NCBI GenBank assembly: GCA_964401335.1
Contig: CAYNYK010000002.1
Coordinates: 75,198 to 139,197, forward strand
Source: JAAYCU01 sp964401335
GTDB lineage: Bacteria; Planctomycetota; Phycisphaerae; UBA1845; PWPN01
Length of the DNA stretch: 64,000 nucleotides
Direction of reading: 5' to 3'
Under the pieces are notes generated by a model. That model was not told the origin of the DNA and searched no databases. It saw nothing but the letters and a program-made list of their open reading frames with translations. A program made the position numbers and the translations under genes. This document shows positions 17,193 to 25,150 of this stretch, one piece after another (position 1 is the first letter of the stretch; each line of letters begins with the position of its first letter).

Positions 17193-18836
17193 TTGGCCGG
17201 TTTTGACAGTCTCGGCCGGTTCGGTTCCCATAGTCTATGTTTATTGGGAGGAACCGCGATTCACCTGAAAAGCCTTTTGCGTCGGAGTCGGAGTTTTCGC
17301 GGCGGGTTGTATCTGCCCGTCCGCCGCGATCTGGCCGCGCCGCCGGGGATCCGCGATTTCCCGAATCCGCCGATGCTGTGCGTTCCCATGATCCAGCACG
17401 ACGGGCCGGCCGCCCGGATCGTCGTGCAGGTCGGCCAGCGGGTCCAGGCGGACCAGCTCATCGGCCGTGGCGAAAAACCCGACAGCCTCGACGTGCATGC
17501 CCCGCTGGCCGGCAAAGTCGTCGCCCTCGAACGCATCGACACCGCCCGGCACAACGACGTGCCGGCCGTCCGCATCGAAACCGACCCGTCCGCTGCTCCG
17601 GCTTGCGATTCTACTCCGGCCTTGGAACGTTCCACCGGCGAGACGCCGGTGCCACACCTGTTCGGCGAGACACCGGTGCCACACCCATTCGGCGAGACGC
17701 CGGCGCCACACCCATTCGGCGAGACGCCGGCGCCACATTCATTCGGCGAGACGCCGGCGCCACATTCATTCGGCGAGACGCCGGCGCCACACAATAAAAT
17801 ACACACCGGCGGGACGCCGGTGCCACACAATAAAATACACACCGGCGAGACGCCGGCGCCACACCCGTTTGCGGACCCGCTCACTCCCGAGCAATTGGCC
17901 GAGCTGGCTGATCGGGCCGGCCTGATCGACTTCGGACTATCCGCCGCCCCACTCGGCCGGCAGCTTCGCCAAGCCGCCACCGGACAGCTTAACGATTTGA
18001 TTATCAACGCGCTCGACGACGAGCCGGAGCCGGCCGATCGAAGCTGCCTGCTCGATGTCTCGCTGGAGACCGTCATTTCCGCCGCCGTCCGGCTGCGCAA
18101 GACGCTCAAGGCCCGGCGACTCTGGCTGGTGGTTGATCGCTACGACCCGCACCGCGTGCGCCGCTGCCGCGCGGCTGCCGCCGGAAAACCCGTACGCGTG
18201 CTCGCCCTGCCCAATAAATATCCGCAGGCTCATCCCAACCTGTTGACCTATGCGGTCACCGGCCGGGAGCCCCCTTACGGCTCGCCGCCGATGCGTGTCA
18301 GCGTGTTCGTACTTGCGCTTGAAGCCCTGCTCGCTCTGGAAACCGCCCGCGTCCAGCGCCGCCCGATGACCCGGCGGCTTGTCACCGTCACCGGCGACGC
18401 CGTGCGGAAAAAAGGCCGTTACCTTATTCCCTTCGGCACACCCTTTGCCCACGTTCTGCAACACGTGGACCTGACCCGGCCGGTAACTCGCCTGATTGAC
18501 GGGTCTTTGCTGACCGGCCGAGCCGTCGCCTCGGTTGATGCCGTGGTCACCCGGCAAACCACGAACTTGTTGGCCATCAGCCGCGACAATGATTACGTCG
18601 CCAATCCGGGCCCTTGCGTGCGCTGCGGACGGTGTCAGGACGATTGCCCGGTCGGCCTCGATCCGCAGGCCCTGCTGGATGTCTACGAACGCGGGCAGAT
18701 TCAGGAGGCGTTGGCCCTGTGGCCGCACGCCTGCCTCGAATGCGGTCTGTGCAGCCACGTCTGTCCGGCGGAGCTCCCCTTGTCGGAAGCGACAGCCAGA
18801 CTTAAACATCTTATACCTCTACAGGTGCAATGGTGA
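17193..18836 (+). CDS. RnfC-like electron transport complex subunit with in-frame repeat insertion
   Basis: Up to 547 aa. The N-terminal RnfC barrel-sandwich region (FRGGLYLPVRRDL...MIQHDGPAARIVVQVGQRVQADQLIGRG...VHAPLAGKVVALE) and two C-terminal ferredoxin motifs (CVRCGRCQDDCP at 475 and CLECGLCSHVCP at 514) identify the family. NKYPQAHPNLLTYAVTGREPP and RLVTVTGDAVRKKGRYLIPFGTPF match RnfC. The glycine-rich GMGGAGFPT motif of NADH-binding RnfC is not recognisable. Between the two parts lies an 8-copy GETPxPH repeat. Start is unclear: TTG at 17193, or ATT at 17259 right after GGGAGGA. Overlaps rnfD by 7 bases. Confidence 0.8.
   Translation: MAGFDSLGRFGSHSLCLLGGTAIHLKSLLRRSRSFRGGLYLPVRRDLAAPPGIRDFPNPPMLCVPMIQHDGPAARIVVQVGQRVQADQLIGRGEKPDSLDVHAPLAGKVVALERIDTARHNDVPAVRIETDPSAAPACDSTPALERSTGETPVPHLFGETPVPHPFGETPAPHPFGETPAPHSFGETPAPHSFGETPAPHNKIHTGGTPVPHNKIHTGETPAPHPFADPLTPEQLAELADRAGLIDFGLSAAPLGRQLRQAATGQLNDLIINALDDEPEPADRSCLLDVSLETVISAAVRLRKTLKARRLWLVVDRYDPHRVRRCRAAAAGKPVRVLALPNKYPQAHPNLLTYAVTGREPPYGSPPMRVSVFVLALEALLALETARVQRRPMTRRLVTVTGDAVRKKGRYLIPFGTPFAHVLQHVDLTRPVTRLIDGSLLTGRAVASVDAVVTRQTTNLLAISRDNDYVANPGPCVRCGRCQDDCPVGLDPQALLDVYERGQIQEALALWPHACLECGLCSHVCPAELPLSEATARLKHLIPLQVQW
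17637..17870 (+). repeat. Eight-copy palindromic repeat array inside rnfC
   Basis: The core GGCGRGACGCCGGYGCCACA recurs at 17637, 17664, 17691, 17718, 17745, 17772, 17808 and 17844: five 27-bp steps then two 36-bp steps. All lengths are multiples of three, so rnfC stays open and encodes GETPxPHxF (nine residues) and GxTPxPHNKIHT (twelve residues) units. Many copies carry the near-perfect hairpin CACCGGCG-AGA-CGCCGGTG. Similar GGCGTCTCGCCGGTG elements are dispersed in planctomycete genomes; here one appears to have invaded and multiplied in a gene. Confidence 0.85.
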
Positions 18837-20026
18837 GCAGATTTTCGTCAGGGCCGCGCGATCCGCAACCGGTGCTCCTGCCGGAAGCGGGTATGCTGCG
18901 CCTCGGCGCACCGCCGTTCAGCCACGGACCGGCCGGGGTCTCGTTTATCGCCGTGACCTTTCTGTTCGCCGCGTCGGCGGTGCTGCTGGCCGGCCTGATC
19001 CTGTTCGGCTGGCCCGTGATCCGAGTGACGGCCATCGCCGTCGCCGTCGCTTTGCTGACGGAGTCCGTCTTCGCCCTTCTGATCCGCCGCGGCCGTTCCT
19101 GGTCGGAAAGCCACGCTTTGCTGATCGGTCTGCTATTCGCTCTCACCCTTCCGCCGCTGGTCGATTGGCGGGTGGTGGTTTGGGGTTCCATTATCGCGGT
19201 CGCCGTCGGCCAGAATCTCGGCGGCGGACTGGGTAATTACACCTGGCATCCGGTCGCCCTGGCCCGGGTCGTGGTGCAAATGCTGTTTCACGATCAACTC
19301 ACTGCGACTGAGCATCCGGTCCTGGCCGCCGGTCATCTGCTGTGGGGCAATCTGAACCACGGGCAACCGCTGCCCGCCTTGCAGACCTGGACCTCGGCCA
19401 TCCCGCCCGCGGGCAAGGAAGCGTGGATCATCCCCGATACCTCTTTATTGCTCCATTATCCACTATCGGGCACAAGCGCGTCCTCGCCGGCAGCCGCCTT
19501 GGCTGAGTTGATCCGCGACCGGTTGCCACCCTGGCCCGAGGCCATCGCCGGGCTGGCCGGAGGCGCGATCGGGACGGCCTGCGTGCTGGCCGTGCTGCTC
19601 GCCGGATTGTTTCTGCTGTGGCGAGGCTTTGTCCGCTGGCCAATGGTACTGGCCGCCCTGACAGCCGCCGCTGCCATGATTTTTATCCTGCCGCTGCGCG
19701 TGCTGAGTGAAAACGGCGAGATGATCCGCTATTGGTTACCTGGAGCGGCGGTCTGGCAAGGCCTGCCCGTTGGGCTGGTCTACCTCGCTTACCAGTTGAC
19801 CGCTGGCGAATTTCTGCTGGTTCTTCTGTTGCTGGCCCCCGATCCAACCAGTTCGCCGCTCACCACCCGCGGGCACATCTGGTTCGGTCTGATCATCGGA
19901 TTAACCACCATGCTGCTGACGATTCTTGCGGGGATTCCCGCCGCCGGTTACTGGGCCCTGCTGGCGGCCAATACCTTCGTCCCCCTCATCAATCGCCGCA
20001 CCCGCCGGCGCGTGTTCGGGACATAA
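18830..20026 (+). CDS. RnfD/NqrB-family membrane subunit
   Basis: 398 aa, about nine or ten hydrophobic segments. Family features: LLIGLLFALTLPP early, the loop NLGGGLGNYTWHPVALARVVV (compare FGGLGxNxFNPA in RnfD), and LLAPDPTSSPLTTRGHIWFGLIIGLTTMLLT, which corresponds to the DMVTSPVTxxGQxxFG segment near the end of RnfD. The covalent FMN site (S-G-A-T) of classic RnfD/NqrB is not clear to me, so flavinylation is doubtful. It starts inside the end of rnfC (7-base overlap). RnfA, B, E and G are absent around it. Likely forms a membrane electron-transfer unit with the RnfC-like protein. Confidence 0.8.
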   Translation: MVSRFSSGPRDPQPVLLPEAGMLRLGAPPFSHGPAGVSFIAVTFLFAASAVLLAGLILFGWPVIRVTAIAVAVALLTESVFALLIRRGRSWSESHALLIGLLFALTLPPLVDWRVVVWGSIIAVAVGQNLGGGLGNYTWHPVALARVVVQMLFHDQLTATEHPVLAAGHLLWGNLNHGQPLPALQTWTSAIPPAGKEAWIIPDTSLLLHYPLSGTSASSPAAALAELIRDRLPPWPEAIAGLAGGAIGTACVLAVLLAGLFLLWRGFVRWPMVLAALTAAAAMIFILPLRVLSENGEMIRYWLPGAAVWQGLPVGLVYLAYQLTAGEFLLVLLLLAPDPTSSPLTTRGHIWFGLIIGLTTMLLTILAGIPAAGYWALLAANTFVPLINRRTRRRVFGT

Positions 20027-20128
20027 GAACAGAAATGCAGACCATCGCTTGTCCCAAGTCAGCAAAATGCTATACTGAGTTGGTTGGGTGTTAGATCAAA
20101 AGGAAATTACGGACAACAGAAACAGAAT

Positions 20129-20329
20129 ATGACCCCATCAGATATCACGATTCAAATCAAATCGTTACGGACCCAACTGGACGTATTGGCCGCCAAGCTT
20201 AGTGGTCCTGATCCAACTGGCGACCATACTCTGCACGACCTGCAAGGGATTCTCAAAGACCAAGCACACACCTCGATCAAGGAAATCGAGGAAGTGATCT
20301 ATCGCGGCCCCACAGGAAATGAGTCATAA
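20129..20329 (+). CDS. Small hypothetical protein
   Basis: 66 aa from the ATG at 20129 (MTPSDITIQIKSLRTQLDVLAAKLSG...). Soluble, probably helical, with spaced leucines and isoleucines suggesting a short coiled coil, and a composition typical of real small proteins. No family recognised, no strong ribosome binding site. It stands between rnfD and an aldo/keto reductase gene. Confidence 0.5.
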   Translation: MTPSDITIQIKSLRTQLDVLAAKLSGPDPTGDHTLHDLQGILKDQAHTSIKEIEEVIYRGPTGNES

Positions 20330-20408
20330 TTTATGTTCTTGATACACCTCTTTTGAATTCTCATATGTCTTAATTGGCTCATAACATAAAATCCGGGAGG
20401 CACTCAAC

Positions 20409-21347
20409 ATGCTCGAAATGATCAAACTGGGACGCACGGATTTAACGGTCAGCCGTATCTGTTTCGGCTGCTGGCAGATGGCGAAAAACCGTTTCTGGCC
20501 TACGGTTGACGAGCAGAACCTCGACCGGGCCGTGCGGCAAGCGTTGGAGCTGGGCGTGAATTTCTTCGATACGGCCGACGCGTACGGCGACGGTTTCGCC
20601 GAGCGACTGCTGGGCCAGTTACTCAAGGGCGTGCCCCGTGACAAATACGTCGTGGCCACCAAGGTCTACAACCACTGGCTCGGCGAGCCGGGTTCGCCGC
20701 GGGTGGGCGATTTATCCTACGATTACGTCGTCTGGGAATGCGAGCAGTCGCTCAAGCGCCTGGGCACGGACTGCATCGACCTGTACCAGGCCCACTTTTA
20801 CGATCACATGACCCACCCGGAGGAAACTACTCGGGCCTTCGAGAAGCTCAAGAAAGACGGCAAAATCCGCTTTTATGGAACCAGCAACTTCAACATTGAG
20901 CAATTGCGGACGGTCAACACCTTCGGCTCCTACGACACCTTCCAACCTCGCTACAATCTGATGGACCGCAAGGCGGAGGACGAGTTGTTCCCCTACTGCC
21001 TGGCCAATAACATCGGCGTGCTGTGTTTCAGCTCGCTCTATTACGGCCTGCTGACCGGCAAGTTCAAGGGCGACGAGAAATTCGAGGACGTGCGGGCCGA
21101 CACGCCGGACTTCCAGGGAGAGAAATTCAAACAAAACGTGGCCAAGGTCAACCAATTACGGCCCATCGCCGAGCGTCTGGGCAAGACCATCGGACAACTG
21201 GCCATCCGCGTCTTGCTCGATCACCCGGCCGTCCATTGCGCCATCGTGGGCATCAAGAACGCCGAACAGATCACCCAGGCCACCGGCGCGCTGGGCTGGA
21301 AGCTCTCCCGCGAGGACTGGTACGAAATCCGCAAGCTAGTGTCTTGA
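20409..21347 (+). CDS. Aldo/keto reductase
   Basis: 312 aa TIM-barrel oxidoreductase; GGGAGG precedes the ATG. The catalytic tetrad is visible: D and Y in NFFDTADAYGDG (about 48-57), K in YVVATK, H in LYQAHFYD. The NADPH-binding signature near the end is present (AIVGIKNAEQITQATGAL). Length is usual for the family. It reduces aldehydes or ketones, or oxidises sugars; the substrate is not predictable. A solitary plus-strand gene. Confidence 0.9.
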   Translation: MLEMIKLGRTDLTVSRICFGCWQMAKNRFWPTVDEQNLDRAVRQALELGVNFFDTADAYGDGFAERLLGQLLKGVPRDKYVVATKVYNHWLGEPGSPRVGDLSYDYVVWECEQSLKRLGTDCIDLYQAHFYDHMTHPEETTRAFEKLKKDGKIRFYGTSNFNIEQLRTVNTFGSYDTFQPRYNLMDRKAEDELFPYCLANNIGVLCFSSLYYGLLTGKFKGDEKFEDVRADTPDFQGEKFKQNVAKVNQLRPIAERLGKTIGQLAIRVLLDHPAVHCAIVGIKNAEQITQATGALGWKLSREDWYEIRKLVS

Positions 21348-21383
21348 ACGATAAACCCAATAAGTGGTATTCGCCTGCAATCC

Positions 21384-21740
21384 TCAGGCGACCAGCGGGC
21401 CGAACGACGCCAAGGCGGCCTCGCACGTCGGATAAAACTCCAATTGCCCGGTCAATCCGGCAAAACGGAATACCTGCCAAACCGTATCACTTGCTCCGCA
21501 AAGGGCCAGGCGTCCCTGGCGATAATCGAGCTTGTGTTTGAGTACCATGATAACCCCCAAGGCCGACGAGGAAAGAAAACGCACATCCGATAAATCGAGA
21601 ATGATCCGGCGACAGTTCCGCCGGTCAACCAGTTCATAAAGTTGCTTGCCGATCGCATCCAGGCAAGAACCGGCATCCAGAGTTCCACCCTTCAATTCAG
21701 CCACCGTCACGCCATCCGACTCATACAGTCTGAAAAGCAT
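21384..21740 (-). CDS. STAS-domain anti-sigma factor antagonist
   Basis: 118 aa, one STAS domain (SpoIIAA/RsbV-like). The phosphorylatable serine lies in DLSDVRFLSSSALGVIMVL. Proteins of this type bind an anti-sigma kinase when unphosphorylated and free a sigma factor. No RsbW-like kinase or sigma factor gene is nearby, so the partner is elsewhere. GGAG is eight bases before the ATG. Confidence 0.85.
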   Translation of the reverse strand: MLFRLYESDGVTVAELKGGTLDAGSCLDAIGKQLYELVDRRNCRRIILDLSDVRFLSSSALGVIMVLKHKLDYRQGRLALCGASDTVWQVFRFAGLTGQLEFYPTCEAALASFGPLVA

Positions 21741-21952
21741 CGCCCAGTCTCCGTTTGTTCAAGCGGCGAAAACCGGCTTGAATTGGTCGCGTCCGCCCTG
21801 ACCCTTTCAGCCTTTTCATTTTTCCCAGCGCCGTACCGAAGTGACCCCTGCGATCCGTACCCGTGAATCAGACACAAATGGTCATCAGACGTTGGGAGAT
21901 ATCGGCATATTTCATGCGCTTCACGAATAGCCTGCTTTCGCACAACGCATTT

Positions 21953-23095
21953 TCACATATTCTCGGACGCGGCACTCGCAGGTTCGACCTGAATCGGAAA
22001 AACCGACCGATAATCCGGCCGGTGGGCGATTTTTGTTTCGACTTTGATCCACCAGGAATAACGCGGATAACCCTTCTCCCTCGGCGACGAACTGGCCGGC
22101 TGATCGAGGGGGATAACCAGTTCGCCGTTAACCGTGAGCTTCTCACCGGCACGTATCTGGGGATTTTCCAAAAGAGCGATACGCTGTTGATAATGCGTGT
22201 GCGTGTCGTAATGCGTAGTATTCCCGCTTTTCCGTCTGGTCATGGTCTCACAAAGCAAAGTCACTTCCACTTGCCGGATATCCAGAGGCGTAAAGATGTC
22301 CTGTTCGACATAAACAGCCAGGCGGTCGCCCAGAACAAACATCGGGCCGTTGACGAAAACCTCGGCATCGCCAAGCTGACGAACCAGAAGGTGCCAATAA
22401 ATAAACAAACTTAGGGGCACCAACCCAACCAGCACATAGATCAACGAGGCGATCGTCGCAAACTTGCCGTAAGGCGGCTCGGCCATGCGAAAGTAATGAC
22501 CAATGGCCAACACCCCCACGACGGCCCATAAACCGATCAGCAACATAGCCGCCCGACGGCAGCCGGCAATACGGCCAATCGGCGGCACAAGATACCACCC
22601 TCCCTCCGCCGGAGACGGCGGCCGGGCTTTGGCCAGCCAGCCTTTGCTTTGCGTATAAATAACGAAGGCGGCCACCCAGAAAAACATCGGAAACAGAATA
22701 AACACGTAAGGAAAGAAAGTGTATTCGCGAACCAGAAACGCTTCCGCCGGATTTTGCGGATTGTAATAGGCTTCGTAGCTGTCCCCGATCTCGAAACGGG
22801 CATTCAACCGACTGGCCCAGGCGTACCCGCCGCTCTCGTTCAGGGGCGTCACTTGACCACAGGTATAAGACGTTTCGCCGACTTTATAGTGATATTGAAT
22901 AACCGGCGAATAGGTCGGGCCGCCGTCACTGCTGGAAGGGTGCGTTTTGATCTCTTTGGACAATACCGTCACCTGGACCGGCCGATACGTGCTGATCATC
23001 CGATGCTGATGCCAAGCTATGCCGACACCAATGCCCATGAATATTAGTGGAAACAGGGTAAAACCGAGCAGAAACAAACGCAGAAACGTCTTCAT
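21953..23095 (-). CDS. DUF3592 membrane protein
   Basis: 380 aa. Hydrophobic segments at about 5-27, 125-147, 180-200 and 212-235. Between the first two lies a soluble DUF3592 region (RPVQVTVLSKEIKTHPSSSDGGPTYSPVIQYHYKVGETSYTCGQV... FEIGDSYEAYYNPQNPAEAFL). The last third is a beta-rich domain after the final segment. AAGGAA seven bases before the ATG. Probably an envelope protein; function unknown. The next gene upstream is an NhaC-type antiporter on the same strand, 53 bases away. Confidence 0.75.
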   Translation of the reverse strand: MKTFLRLFLLGFTLFPLIFMGIGVGIAWHQHRMISTYRPVQVTVLSKEIKTHPSSSDGGPTYSPVIQYHYKVGETSYTCGQVTPLNESGGYAWASRLNARFEIGDSYEAYYNPQNPAEAFLVREYTFFPYVFILFPMFFWVAAFVIYTQSKGWLAKARPPSPAEGGWYLVPPIGRIAGCRRAAMLLIGLWAVVGVLAIGHYFRMAEPPYGKFATIASLIYVLVGLVPLSLFIYWHLLVRQLGDAEVFVNGPMFVLGDRLAVYVEQDIFTPLDIRQVEVTLLCETMTRRKSGNTTHYDTHTHYQQRIALLENPQIRAGEKLTVNGELVIPLDQPASSSPREKGYPRYSWWIKVETKIAHRPDYRSVFPIQVEPASAASENM

Positions 23096-23148
23096 ACCGT
23101 ATTCCTTCCGAAATGATCACAAACGACGACCGGATGCGCAACCGGCAA

Positions 23149-24951
23149 TCAGACAAAAATCACCGTTACCGCCGTCCAGCAGACCGCCGCCAAAGCTGCC
23201 GCGGCCGTCGCCTGGGGAAGCTGCGTCTTGACGTGGTCCATCAGGTCGCAGCCGGTACACATCGCGCTGAGCACGGTCGTATCCGAGATCGGCGAGCATT
23301 GGTCGCCGTAAACGCTGCCGTTCAGGACGGCCGCGAAGCATATCGCCATGAACAGTTGCGGGTGGTCCAACCCCTGCCCACAGGCCACCGCCCAGGCCAG
23401 CGGCATGGCCAGCGGAAAAGCCACCGCGAACGTGCCCCAACTCGTACCCGTCGAAAAGGCGATAATCATGGTCATGGCCTGCATCATTACCGGCAACATC
23501 CAGTACGGAACCCGCGCACCCAGCAACTCGACCAGAAAAATACCCGCGCCGGTCTGCTCGCTGATGCGGCCGATGGTTATAGCCAACAACAGCACCACCG
23601 AGCCGAGCACCACGCCTTTTAATCCATCAGCAAAACCTTCCATAAGCTGCCGAAGGTTCATCCCCCTCAGCAAGGCCAGAACGATCGCCGACAACAACGC
23701 CGCCCCAAACGCCCAGTGTACTTCCGGCGAGCCGGTCTGGATAAACGTACCCACCGCGATGCCGATCAGGATCGCCAAAGGCATGAAAAAATCGACAACG
23801 TGCGGGCGATAGTCCGGCGGAACATGGCTGGTTTGTAACTCCTTGGCGCTGAGCGGCTCGGCATCGGGAGCATCGAGCTGGCCGGTCTCGCGTGCCCGCG
23901 CGATCGCCGCCCGCATTTTGCCGCCCAGAAACGGGGCCTTCTCGATGCTCAACAGAAACGTGGCGGCTACCGCGAACCAGGCATAGAAAAACAGAGGGAC
24001 ACTTTTGAAGAAGAAAACCACCCGATCCGCCTCGGTCGCCAGCCAAGGTACACCGGCCACGAAGATCAAGGCCTGCACATAGCCCGGCCAGGCGTTGAAG
24101 GCCAGCAGCAAGGCGATGGGTGAGGCGGTCGAATCCACAACATAGGACAATTCCTCGTGACTGACGCCCTCCCGGTCGGCCAGTGGTTTGACCGTCGTAC
24201 CCACCAGCACCGTACTGACCGTCCCGCCTTGAAAAAAGACTACCCCAAGCAGCCAGGCGACCAGCTTGGCCGAGCGCGGCCCGCGAACCATCCACCGGGT
24301 CATCAGATCGGCAAACGCCTGGGCCGCTCCCGTTCGTGACCAGACCCCCATCAATCCGCCCAATAACCATAAATACAGAATAAGCACCTGGGCCGCCTCC
24401 TGACTCATCAGGCCGCGAACCAGCACTTGGCCGGTAATATCGTAGCGGCTCAGCAGCAACGCCCCGGTCACGATGCCTCCGAACAAGGCGGCCAGCGGCT
24501 CGCGCGTCATCCAGCATAAAAGCACCGCCGTCACCGCCGGCAGCAACGACCAGAAACGCCAATGCGGATTGGCCCGAAGCAGAAAATACCGTCGACCTGT
24601 TCCATCCGCATCCGCCACATCCTGATAGACATATTCTTCCATTGACTCGGGAGATTGGCCATTGCGGTTCAGAGTCTGCAACCGTTCAGGACCAAGACCG
24701 GACTCGGCAAAGGAAACCAACCCGTGCAGATACACGTGCTGCTCACGATGCACATAATACAACCCCCCTCGTCCGTCCTCGTGAACATCAAGGGCTATTT
24801 GTTCCACGGTCCAGGTGGGAGGGACATATCGGCCAACCCCGTAACCCGCGAGCAAGGCCAGCATGAAAACCCAAAAAGACGGCGTCCGAGCCATGCGCAC
24901 AACGGAAGCAGCCAGATGCCGTGACTTACTTACAGGGTCTCGGTTGTTCAC
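23149..24951 (-). CDS. NhaC-family Na+/H+ antiporter-like transporter
   Basis: About 600 aa from a GTG at 24951 with GGAGG seven bases upstream; an in-frame ATG at 24975 has no such site. Multi-spanning protein with the NhaC/ion-transporter signatures AFSTGTSWGTFAVAFPLAMPLA and YGDQCSPISDTTVLSAMCTGCDLMDHVKTQLPQA near the C-terminus. A periplasmic-looking insert (about 40-130) between the first and second membrane segments is unusual for the family. Probably exchanges Na+ for H+ or carries an organic anion or amino acid, as some NhaC relatives do. Confidence 0.85.
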   Translation of the reverse strand: MNNRDPVSKSRHLAASVVRMARTPSFWVFMLALLAGYGVGRYVPPTWTVEQIALDVHEDGRGGLYYVHREQHVYLHGLVSFAESGLGPERLQTLNRNGQSPESMEEYVYQDVADADGTGRRYFLLRANPHWRFWSLLPAVTAVLLCWMTREPLAALFGGIVTGALLLSRYDITGQVLVRGLMSQEAAQVLILYLWLLGGLMGVWSRTGAAQAFADLMTRWMVRGPRSAKLVAWLLGVVFFQGGTVSTVLVGTTVKPLADREGVSHEELSYVVDSTASPIALLLAFNAWPGYVQALIFVAGVPWLATEADRVVFFFKSVPLFFYAWFAVAATFLLSIEKAPFLGGKMRAAIARARETGQLDAPDAEPLSAKELQTSHVPPDYRPHVVDFFMPLAILIGIAVGTFIQTGSPEVHWAFGAALLSAIVLALLRGMNLRQLMEGFADGLKGVVLGSVVLLLAITIGRISEQTGAGIFLVELLGARVPYWMLPVMMQAMTMIIAFSTGTSWGTFAVAFPLAMPLAWAVACGQGLDHPQLFMAICFAAVLNGSVYGDQCSPISDTTVLSAMCTGCDLMDHVKTQLPQATAAAALAAVCWTAVTVIFV

Positions 24952-25150
24952 CGGCTCGCCTCCGGAAAACGCCATGTTCGATCAAAACCGAATAATAACC
25001 GAACCCAAAGCATTGTCGGCGAAGCGGTATCCGTCGGCAACCGCACGGCGATAACCAAAATTCCTCAGGTATAGCGTAAACGACCGCGCCCCTGTAAAAT
25101 CCTTGCTTTCAGATACAAGCAGTGTTTCTTGCCGACCAAGGAGAATTTTT

